NCBI GenBank assembly: GCA_023266245.1
Contig: JAHFRO010000163.1
Coordinates: 1 to 5,443, forward strand
Direction of reading: 5' to 3'
Origin: Betaproteobacteria bacterium
GTDB lineage: Bacteria > Pseudomonadota > Gammaproteobacteria > Burkholderiales > SG8-41
DNA length: 5,443 nucleotides
This document shows positions 1 through 4,253 of this stretch, piece by piece. The notes below the pieces were generated by a model. The model did no database searches. It saw only the letters and a program-made list of their open reading frames with translations, and was not told the origin of the DNA. The translations under genes and the position numbers were made by a program. The stretch's first letter is position 1. Each line of letters opens with the position of its first letter.

Positions 1-139
1 CGAGAAAGTCGCTCGCCGTGCCCGGCGGGAACGGCACCACCAGGCGGATCGGCTTGCTCGGGAACGGCTGCGCCGCGGCAGTGGCCGCGGCGAGCAGCAC
101 CGCACAGCCGACTGCTGTCAAAGCGCTCAAGAAGTACAT
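1..139 (-). CDS. TctC/Bug-family tripartite tricarboxylate transporter substrate-binding protein, N-terminal part (cut by window edge)
   Basis: Only the first 46 codons are present; the gene runs off the left edge. The product begins MYFLSALTAVGCAVLLAAA and continues into AQPFPSKPIRLVVPFPPG. A hydrophobic signal segment (about residues 3-20) with an Ala-rich cleavage region near residues 20-24, followed by the P-x-KPIR-hydrophobic-VPFPPG block, is the hallmark of mature Bug/TctC periplasmic binding proteins. These capture carboxylates or other small organic acids, often as orphans without their own TctAB permease. The start is well supported: GAGGAGG on the minus strand (149-155) lies 9 bases before the ATG, and there is no other in-frame ATG nearby upstream. 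One oddity is that the signal peptide has no Lys or Arg before its hydrophobic core. The gene follows DUF1330 on the same strand after a 345-base gap, so it may have its own promoter. The family call is firm; the ligand cannot be told from this fragment. Confidence 0.9.
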   Translation of the reverse strand, partial: MYFLSALTAVGCAVLLAAATAAAQPFPSKPIRLVVPFPPGTASDFL

Positions 140-328
140 GGCGGTTTTCCTCCTCTTTGAAATGCGTATAGCGTATTGCGTCTGTTTCCAGGGCGCAATT
201 TGCAAACCCGCCGGTGCCCCGCTACATTACACCGGAGCCGCTGCGCGAGATCAAGGCGCACAGCTCGGCCCTGGTTGAAAGCCCGCAGGACGTATAGAGC
301 CGAAACCGGAAATCGAACAGCGGGGCCA
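140..328. other. Intergenic stretch upstream of the TctC-family gene, with a short coding-like fragment on the plus strand
   Basis: This is the proximal part of the 345-base gap between the DUF1330 stop and the TctC start. Apart from the ribosome binding site, I see no convincing sigma70 promoter: the minus strand has CTATAC about 30 bases before the start codon, but no matching -35 at normal spacing. On the plus strand, frame 172-297 is open and ends in TAG. From a GTG at 214 it would read VPRYITPEPLREIK, ending in VESPQDV, with mostly G/C third positions. There is no ribosome binding site and no ATG. It could be the decayed 3' end of an old gene or chance in GC-rich DNA; I do not annotate it as a gene. 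Confidence 0.4.
149..155 (-). promoter_or_regulatory. Ribosome binding site of the TctC-family gene
   Basis: The minus strand reads GAGGAGG here, a near-ideal Shine-Dalgarno sequence 9 bases before the ATG at 139-137. It fixes the start of the TctC-family gene. Confidence 0.85.
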
Positions 329-477
329 GGGACTAGGGGCTAGTAAATTCAAACTGCGGGACTAGGGACTCGAGGCTAGGGACTCGAAAAACAAACCTCA
401 ACCCGCTAGTCCCGAGTACCGAGCCCCGATACCCGCTTCTTGATCTTTCGAGTCCCGAGCCCCAAGCCCCGAGTCCC
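329..477. repeat. Inverted array of degenerate heptanucleotide repeats (unit GGGACTN / NAGTCCC)
   Basis: The left arm has 7-base units GGGACTA (329), GGGGCTA (336), then after 15 bases GGGACTA (358), GGGACTC (365), GAGGCTA (372), GGGACTC (379). The right arm has the same unit inverted: TAGTCCC (407), GAGTACC (414), GAGCCCC (421), GATACCC (428), then after another 15 bases GAGTCCC (450), GAGCCCC (457), AAGCCCC (464), GAGTCCC (471). The units are immediately adjacent within each block. By hand alignment, 358-385 and 450-477 are complementary at 23 of 28 positions, so a large hairpin or cruciform is possible. On the minus strand the structure begins 7 bases after the DUF1330 stop codon, so it could act as a 3'-end structure, although no clear T-run follows it. 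It resembles the short tandem heptamer repeats known from cyanobacteria in design only. Confidence 0.85.
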
Positions 478-484
478 GCCTTTT

Positions 485-790
485 TCACACCGTCGCGTCG
501 CCCGATTCCACGATCACCTGCTCGACTTCACTCACGCCGGGCGCCCGGCGGAACGCGGCCGCTTCCTGGTACTCGGGCGAGGCGTGGCACTTCACCGCCT
601 GCTCGAGCGAGGGGAACTCGACCACCACGAAGCGGTGGTACTTGTCGGTGCCTTCCATGATCTGGTAGCGGCCGCCGCGCGCGAGCACCCTGCCGCCGTA
701 CTTCTTGATGATGGCCGGCACACGGTCGGTGTACTTCTTGTATTCGACGGGGTCGTTGATCTTGCTGCGGGCGATCCAGTAGGCAGGCAT
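485..790 (-). CDS. DUF1330 family protein (ferredoxin-like alpha/beta fold), 101 residues
   Basis: The product starts MPAYWIARSKINDPVEYKKY and shows the DUF1330 pattern throughout: AYWIAR at the first strand, DP-x-x-Y-x-x-Y after it, a YGGRVLARGG block (residues 31-40), EG-x-D near 46-49, VVVEFPS (55-61), and the SPEYQEA signature (71-77). Its 101 residues match the usual family length of about 95-105. Members form small dimeric alpha/beta-barrel domains of the antibiotic-monooxygenase-like superfamily; no general reaction is established. No signal peptide or membrane segment is visible, so it should be cytosolic. I chose the ATG at 790 because AGGAG on the minus strand (797-801) is 6 bases upstream and the family consensus begins right there. 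An in-frame ATG at 889 would add 33 residues encoded by the repeat array. It follows dctM by 152 bases and has a heptamer repeat array on each side. A link to the transporter or hydroxylase is inference only. Confidence 0.92.
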   Translation of the reverse strand: MPAYWIARSKINDPVEYKKYTDRVPAIIKKYGGRVLARGGRYQIMEGTDKYHRFVVVEFPSLEQAVKCHASPEYQEAAAFRRAPGVSEVEQVIVESGDATV

Positions 791-796
791 CAGCTT

Positions 797-801
797 CTCC
801 T
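797..801 (-). promoter_or_regulatory. Ribosome binding site deciding the DUF1330 start
   Basis: AGGAG on the minus strand stands 6 bases before the ATG at 790-788. This supports the 101-residue product over the longer open frame that would start at 889 inside the repeat array. Confidence 0.8.
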
Positions 802-802
802 G

Positions 803-911
803 AAAACAAAATCGTGAGTCGTGATTCGTGAATTGTGAGTCGAAAGAGTCAAAACGTAAGGTGTGATCTGCCGGCTTTTCTCGATTCACGACTCACCACT
901 CACGACTCACG
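803..911 (-). terminator. Possible rho-independent terminator or attenuator formed by the second repeat array
   Basis: In the minus-strand transcript the arm 911-882 can pair with 842-813 (25 of 30 positions plus one G-U). The stem is followed directly by a T-rich run, ATTTTGTTTT. It lies after the dctM stop and before the DUF1330 start, so it could end or reduce read-through. The long 39-base loop and interrupted stem make it atypical. Confidence 0.4.
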
Positions 912-938
912 CCTTACCGATCACCAGTCACGCACCAC
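813..938. repeat. Second inverted heptanucleotide array (unit CGTGAGT / GACTCAC) between dctM and the DUF1330 gene
   Basis: The left arm on the plus strand has units in strict 7-base register from 813: CGTGAGT, CGTGATT, CGTGAAT, TGTGAGT, a degenerate CGAAAGA (841), a non-matching unit (848), then CGTAAGG (855) and TGTGATC (862). The right arm carries the inverse: GATTCAC (883), GACTCAC (890), CACTCAC (897), GACTCAC (904), GCCTTAC (911), CGATCAC (918), CAGTCAC (925), GCACCAC (932). By hand alignment 813-842 pairs with 882-911 at 25 of 30 positions, with a loop of about 39 bases. The dctM stop codon (943-945) sits in a further GATCAC-like word at the array edge. Read on the minus strand, the hairpin is followed by ATTTTGTTTT (803-812), so this may also act as the terminator or an attenuator after dctM, just before the DUF1330 ribosome binding site. 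Confidence 0.85.
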
Positions 939-942
939 CCGA

Positions 943-2298
943 TCACCGCCCCAGGTTGGGCAGCCAGGTGGCGATCTGCGGGAACACGGCGATGCAGACG
1001 ATAACCGTGAGCAGCGCGATCCAGTACGGCACGGCACCGCGGAAGATCTCGCCGACCGCCATATCCTTTTCCTCCGGCAGCGCGGCCTTGACCGTGAACA
1101 CCAGGATGCCGAACGGGGGCGTGAGCAGCCCGGTCTCGACCGCCAAGATCCCGATGATCGCGAACGCCAGGGGATCGAAGCCAAGGGCCGTGGCGATCGG
1201 GACGAACACCGGCACGGTGATTAGCAGAATCGAGATCGAGTCGATGACGCAGCCCAGGACGAACCAGATGAGCACCATGACCGCGAGGATCTCCCAGGGC
1301 GAGACGCCGGCCTGGAGGAACAGGGCCTTTGCGGCGCCGGTGATGCCGGTCATCGAGAGCACGCGGGCGTAGAGCTGCGCGCAGACGAGCAATAGCAGGA
1401 TCGGCGCGGAAGTGCGGCCGACCGACAGGATGGCCTCGAAGATCTCGCGGAGCCGCAGTCCCTTGACGATCGCCACCACCAGGGCGAGTGCCGCTCCCAC
1501 GCCGGCGCCCTCGGTCGGCGTGAAAGCGCCGAGCCAGATTCCCGCGAGCACGCCGAGCACGAGGGCGATCACCAGCAGCGTGCCGAAAAGGATCCGCAGG
1601 AACTCGCGGTCAGCGAGGACCGGCACGGCGGGCGCATCGTTTGGCACGCCGGCAGCCGCCGCGCGCCGCGCGCCGCCCACCCGCTCCGGCCGCAGTACGG
1701 CGACTGCGATGATGTAGACGATGAACGCGCCCGAGAGCAGGAACCCGGGGGTGATGCCCGCGATGAAGAGCTGCCCGATCGACTGCTCGGTGAGGATGCC
1801 CCACACGATCATGAGCACGGAGGGCGGGATCAGCATGCCGAGACAGGCGCTGCCGGCGATGCAGCCGACGGCGAACTTCCGGTCGTAGCCGTGCCGCTTC
1901 ATCTCCGGGTAAGCGATGCGCGAGAACGCGGCCGCTGCGGCGATGCTCACGCCGGTGACGAACGCGAATATCGCATTCGCGAGCACGGTAGCCACCGCCA
2001 GCCGCCCGGGGACCATGCGGGTGAGCCGGTTGATGAGCACATACATATCCTTCGCCGCGCCGCACTTGGCGAGGAACTCGCCCATGAGCATGAAGAGCGG
2101 GATCACCGCGAAGACGTAGTCGCGCAGCGCCTCGTACGCGGTCTGGGCGACGAAATTGCGGACGATCTCGATATCGCCCTGCATGAAGTAGATGCCGAGC
2201 GCCGCCGTGATACCGAGCGCGACGGCGATGTGCGTGCCGCTGAACACCACGACGAGCAGCACGCCGATCAGGGCCAGCATCTCGGTGACGCTGAACAT
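943..2298 (-). CDS. dctM: TRAP transporter large permease subunit (DctM family), 451 residues
   Basis: This is the ion-coupled transport subunit of a TRAP system, a polytopic inner-membrane protein that with DctQ carries substrate delivered by DctP. Family marks seen in order: an N-terminal membrane segment (about 7-37); IPLFMLMGEFLAKCG (66-80); a GVSIAAAAAFSRIAYPEM block (116-133), then KRHGYDRKFAVGCIAGSACL and GMLIPPS (154-160), matching the usual G-x-L-IPPS motif; GAFTPTEGAGVGA (257-269); and VPVFVPIATALGFDPL with ETGLLTPPFGI (362-398). The sequence is strongly hydrophobic throughout, as expected for about a dozen helices. At 451 residues it is slightly longer than the typical 425-435. The surplus lies mostly in a charged, Ala-rich loop around 203-233 between the two halves. 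The minus strand has GGAGGT (2305-2310) 6 bases before the ATG. It follows dctQ by 48 bases and ends in TGA at the edge of the repeat array. The symbol denotes family, not proven C4-dicarboxylate specificity. Confidence 0.96.
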   Translation of the reverse strand: MFSVTEMLALIGVLLVVVFSGTHIAVALGITAALGIYFMQGDIEIVRNFVAQTAYEALRDYVFAVIPLFMLMGEFLAKCGAAKDMYVLINRLTRMVPGRLAVATVLANAIFAFVTGVSIAAAAAFSRIAYPEMKRHGYDRKFAVGCIAGSACLGMLIPPSVLMIVWGILTEQSIGQLFIAGITPGFLLSGAFIVYIIAVAVLRPERVGGARRAAAAGVPNDAPAVPVLADREFLRILFGTLLVIALVLGVLAGIWLGAFTPTEGAGVGAALALVVAIVKGLRLREIFEAILSVGRTSAPILLLLVCAQLYARVLSMTGITGAAKALFLQAGVSPWEILAVMVLIWFVLGCVIDSISILLITVPVFVPIATALGFDPLAFAIIGILAVETGLLTPPFGILVFTVKAALPEEKDMAVGEIFRGAVPYWIALLTVIVCIAVFPQIATWLPNLGR

Positions 2299-2304
2299 GC
2301 CGCT

Positions 2305-2310
2305 ACCTCC
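2305..2310 (-). promoter_or_regulatory. Ribosome binding site of dctM
   Basis: GGAGGT on the minus strand lies 6 bases before the dctM ATG. The very GC-rich 48-base dctQ-dctM spacer just upstream has a short 6-bp stem (2316-2321 with 2325-2330) close to it, which could partly affect access. Confidence 0.7.
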
Positions 2311-2346
2311 GCCGCCGGCGCCGCGCGCCGCCCCCGGTGCGCCGCA

Positions 2347-2862
2347 TCAGTGGCTCCGCCCGCCCGCCGACGAGCCGCCAGCCAGAAATGCGCGCACGCC
2401 CTCGATGACGAGCAGCAGGTAATTCAGCACCGCGAGCGCGGCGCCGAGGATGATGATGAAGCGCGCGGGCCAGACCGGCACCCGCAGCGCGCCCTCGCCT
2501 TCGAACTCGTTCGAAGTCCAGGCGTGCGCAGCGAACTCGAAGCTGCCCCAGAGGATCAGGCCGAAGAACAGCACCCCGAGCACTGCGCCGATGATGCCAA
2601 GCACGTCGCGCACCCGCTGCGGCAGCGCCGAAATGAAAGCGTCCACGTGCAGCATCCCGCCGCTGCGGATCGCGTACCCCGCCTGGAGGTAGCAGATGAT
2701 GACGATCGAGATCGAAACGATCTCGGGCGTGCCCTTCACCGGACTGTTGAACAGGACGCGCCCGATGACGTCCGCCACCACCAGGAAGGAAAGCAGGAAC
2801 GCGAGCATCGCCGCGATGACGAGCAGCGCTCTCGTGATCCAGTCGTTTATTCGCGCGAGCAG
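2347..2862 (-). CDS. dctQ: TRAP transporter small permease subunit (DctQ family), probable CTG start
   Basis: This is the small four-helix membrane partner of DctM. Numbered from the proposed start, residues 2-10 read LARINDWIT and a first helix spans about 11-32. The DctQ signature D-V-I-G-R-V-L-F-N-S-P-x-x-G-x-x-E follows at 31-47. Further on come RSGGMLHVDAF, two central helices, and VPVWPARFIIILGAAL in the last helix. From the CTG at 2862 the product has 171 residues, in the family's normal range. The first in-frame ATG (2808) would delete about 18 residues, including half of helix 1, and has no ribosome binding site. GGAGG on the minus strand (2868-2872) stands exactly 5 bases before CTG. 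The frame is open up to a TGA at 2940-2938 and contains no ATG, GTG or TTG above 2808. A sequence error that destroyed an ATG or GTG is the main alternative. dctP ends 80 bases upstream and dctM starts 48 bases downstream. Confidence 0.9.
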   Translation of the reverse strand: MLARINDWITRALLVIAAMLAFLLSFLVVADVIGRVLFNSPVKGTPEIVSISIVIICYLQAGYAIRSGGMLHVDAFISALPQRVRDVLGIIGAVLGVLFFGLILWGSFEFAAHAWTSNEFEGEGALRVPVWPARFIIILGAALAVLNYLLLVIEGVRAFLAGGSSAGGRSH

Positions 2863-2867
2863 ACGCG

Positions 2868-2872
2868 CCTCC
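2868..2872 (-). promoter_or_regulatory. Ribosome binding site deciding the CTG start of dctQ
   Basis: GGAGG on the minus strand, with 5 bases between it and CTG (2862-2860). No other purine-rich site is placed to serve the ATG at 2808 or the ATA codon at 2850-2848. Confidence 0.65.
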
Positions 2873-2898
2873 GTGCGGCGGGGGAAAAGAGAGACTAC

Positions 2899-2931
2899 CG
2901 GCGGCGGGCGCCTGCGGCTCGCCCGCCGCCG
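2899..2931 (-). terminator. Perfect 12-bp GC hairpin between dctP and dctQ (attenuator or mRNA-stabilising stem)
   Basis: Positions 2899-2910 (CGGCGGCGGGCG on the plus strand) are the exact inverse complement of 2920-2931, with a 9-base loop. In the dctP transcript the stem begins 11 bases after the TAG stop and is followed a few bases later by the pyrimidine run TCTCTCTTTTCCCC. Such a stem can act as a leaky terminator or protect the 3' end of the dctP message. Either would let the binding protein be made in excess over the permeases, as TRAP systems need. Confidence 0.6.
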
Positions 2932-2942
2932 CGCGGATCAGG

Positions 2943-4013
2943 CTACTTGATCTGGTAGCGCACCGGCCACTTGTGGCCGAGTTTCTCGGCTTGCTCGAGC
3001 GCGAGCTTCAGCACCTGGCTCGCCGGCAGCCCCTGCTTGTCGAGCTCGTCCGCCTTCTCCTGCGGCCAGCCCTTCAGCGAGTTCGCCCACTCGACGCGCA
3101 CCGAGTCCGGCAGCTTCTTCACGTTGGTCCCGAGGGTCTTCAGCTGCTCGAGCTGCTTGGGGTAGTTCTCCAGGTTGACGGTGCCGGTGCGCGCCTCGTA
3201 ATCGCGCCCGACCTCGAGGATGATGTCCTGCACTTCCTTCGGCAGCTTCGCCCAGCGGGCGCGGTTCACGGTGAGACCGTGCCAGGTGATCGCGCCGAAG
3301 CCGATTTCCGTGTAGTACTTGCCCACCTCGTAGAGCTTGAAGTTGACGTAGCCCGACGGGAACATGATCCAACCGTTGTAGACGCCGGTCTTCATCGCCG
3401 TGTAGGCCTCGGGAAGCGAGGACTGGACCGGGGTTGCGCCCGCGTACTCGAGCCACTTGAGGTTCAGGCCCGCCCCCGCGAGCTTCTGGCCCTTGATGTC
3501 GGAGACCTTGTTCCAGTCGAAGGTGGTGCCCAGGTTATAGCCGTTGTCGGCAATCAGCGCGATCAGCTTCTGGTTGTACTTGTCCTCGAACACACGGCTC
3601 ATGTACGGCACCTTGTCGTAGACGGCGCGCGCGAGCTTCACGCTCGTCACCGGGTCCATCGTGCCGAACGGCAGCATGACCTGGAACGCGTGCAGCGGCA
3701 GGTTCGACGGCTCGAAGCAGAAGCAGTAGCCGCCGATGTCGATGATGCCGCTCTGCACGCCTTCGAGCGTGTCGGCGACTTTCACCATCGCGCCGCCGTA
3801 GCCCTCGATGAACTCCACCTTGTGCTTGGTGCGGGCGGCGACGCGCTTGGTCACCTCCGGCACGAAGAAGTTCTGCATCAGGTTGACGTAGGTGTTGACC
3901 GGCGGATGGCCGGAGGCGATGCGCAGCTTGATGTCTTCCGCGCGCGCGGTGCCACCCGACCCGAGAGACAGCACCGCCGCACACACGCTCACTGCCAGTA
4001 CGATACGTTTCAT
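2943..4013 (-). CDS. dctP: TRAP transporter substrate-binding protein (DctP family), 356 residues
   Basis: This is the extracytoplasmic solute receptor of the TRAP system. It has a classic signal peptide: MKR, a hydrophobic core to about residue 18, and likely cleavage at ARA-ED (residues 23-27). The mature protein starts with IKLRIASGHPPVN, typical of DctP first strands. Other landmarks are VEFIEGYGGAM (66-76), LEGVQSGIIDIGG (83-95), SDIKGQKL (171-178), and PEAYTAMKTGVYNGW (201-215), the equivalent of the usual 'E-x-Y-x-A-L-Q-T-G-x-x-D-G'. The residue after KGQKL is Ala179, where most DctP proteins have the conserved Arg that holds the substrate carboxylate. This suggests a subfamily with a different ligand or binding mode. 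Length is close to the normal 320-360. GGAGG within GGGAGGGG (4017-4024, minus strand) lies 5 bases before the ATG. It is first in the dctPQM order and divergent from the hydroxylase gene. The ligand is unknown. Confidence 0.96.
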   Translation of the reverse strand: MKRIVLAVSVCAAVLSLGSGGTARAEDIKLRIASGHPPVNTYVNLMQNFFVPEVTKRVAARTKHKVEFIEGYGGAMVKVADTLEGVQSGIIDIGGYCFCFEPSNLPLHAFQVMLPFGTMDPVTSVKLARAVYDKVPYMSRVFEDKYNQKLIALIADNGYNLGTTFDWNKVSDIKGQKLAGAGLNLKWLEYAGATPVQSSLPEAYTAMKTGVYNGWIMFPSGYVNFKLYEVGKYYTEIGFGAITWHGLTVNRARWAKLPKEVQDIILEVGRDYEARTGTVNLENYPKQLEQLKTLGTNVKKLPDSVRVEWANSLKGWPQEKADELDKQGLPASQVLKLALEQAEKLGHKWPVRYQIK

Positions 4014-4016
4014 GGT

Positions 4017-4024
4017 CCCCTCCC
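4017..4024 (-). promoter_or_regulatory. Ribosome binding site of dctP
   Basis: GGGAGGGG on the minus strand ends 3 bases before the ATG; its GGAGG core is 5 bases away. It is strong, fitting the high synthesis expected of a periplasmic binding protein. Confidence 0.8.
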
Positions 4025-4037
4025 GAAGTGGATTGAC

Positions 4038-4060
4038 CGGACAAAATCGTTGTTTTGCCG
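4038..4060. promoter_or_regulatory. Imperfect palindrome in the dctP leader, possible operator
   Basis: The plus strand reads CGG-A-CAAAA, six central bases, then TTTTG-CCG: an inverted repeat with one extra base in the left arm. It lies about 25 bases upstream of the dctP start, downstream of the proposed promoter. That position suits a repressor site, but the regulator gene is not in the window. Confidence 0.4.
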
Positions 4061-4089
4061 ATGTTCGCCATTCTCCCTACCGGTGTCAA
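4061..4089 (-). promoter_or_regulatory. Putative sigma70-type promoter of the dctPQM operon
   Basis: The minus strand has an exact TTGACA at 4089-4084, and 17 bases further a weak -10 hexamer GAACAT (4066-4061, 3 of 6 matches). Spacing and position, about 50 bases before the dctP start, are right. The poor -10 suggests it would need an activator, if this is the promoter. Confidence 0.4.
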
Positions 4090-4115
4090 TAGCGCGTCCG
4101 GCCCGGGGCCGCCGG

Positions 4116-4124
4116 TGCTAGAAT
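4116..4124 (+). promoter_or_regulatory. Putative extended -10 promoter of the leader ORF and hydroxylase
   Basis: TG-C-TAGAAT is an extended -10 element with 5 of 6 matches to TATAAT. No good -35 lies 17 bases upstream, which extended -10 promoters can tolerate. Transcription would begin near 4131, about 35 bases before the leader reading frame. Confidence 0.5.
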
Positions 4125-4165
4125 CCGCGTCTCCGGCTCATCCTGGATTCGCGCAAGGGGAACTC

Positions 4166-4237
4166 ATGGCGCTGTCGCATATCGGCATCAAGATCGAGCT
4201 CAATTTCCCGGCCGCCGAAGCGCAGCGCGCCGCCTGA
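4166..4237 (+). CDS. Possible 23-residue leader peptide upstream of the FAD hydroxylase
   Basis: A short frame starts MALSHIGIKI and ends AQRAA before TGA. It has a good ribosome binding site (AAGGGGA at 4155-4161, core 5 bases before the ATG), better than that of the hydroxylase itself, which shows none. Its stop codon is 16 bases before the hydroxylase ATG. I do not recognise the peptide; it has no signal sequence and no run of a single regulatory amino acid. It may couple translation to the hydroxylase or be the stub of an older gene. The frame is open further upstream to an ATG at 4055, but that start has no ribosome binding site and would precede the proposed promoter. Confidence 0.45.
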   Translation: MALSHIGIKIELNFPAAEAQRAA

Positions 4238-4253
4238 GCGCGCCGCAGCGCCC

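Noticed and set aside
140..200. Sigma70 promoter for the TctC-family gene
   Set aside because: A TATAC-like -10 is present on the minus strand, but no -35 lies at acceptable spacing, so I could not support it.
329..477. CRISPR-like array
   Set aside because: The units are 7 bases, adjacent and degenerate, with inverted arms and no unique spacers of regular size.
485..889. A 134-residue version of the DUF1330 protein starting at 889
   Set aside because: The extra 33 residues come from the heptamer array, no ribosome binding site precedes that ATG, and the family consensus starts at the ATG at 790.
2347..2808. dctQ starting at the ATG at 2808
   Set aside because: It has no ribosome binding site and would remove the N-terminus and half of the first membrane helix that the family conserves.
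1891..2958. Long plus-strand open frame of 355 codons opposite dctQ and dctM
   Set aside because: It is antisense to two clear membrane-protein genes, rich in Arg, His, Asp and Glu as expected from reading GC-rich genes backwards, and shows no recognisable domain.
2973..4121. Plus-strand open frame of 382 codons opposite dctP
   Set aside because: It mirrors dctP codon for codon in antisense and has no family motif; dctP has a signal peptide, ribosome binding site and full family pattern.
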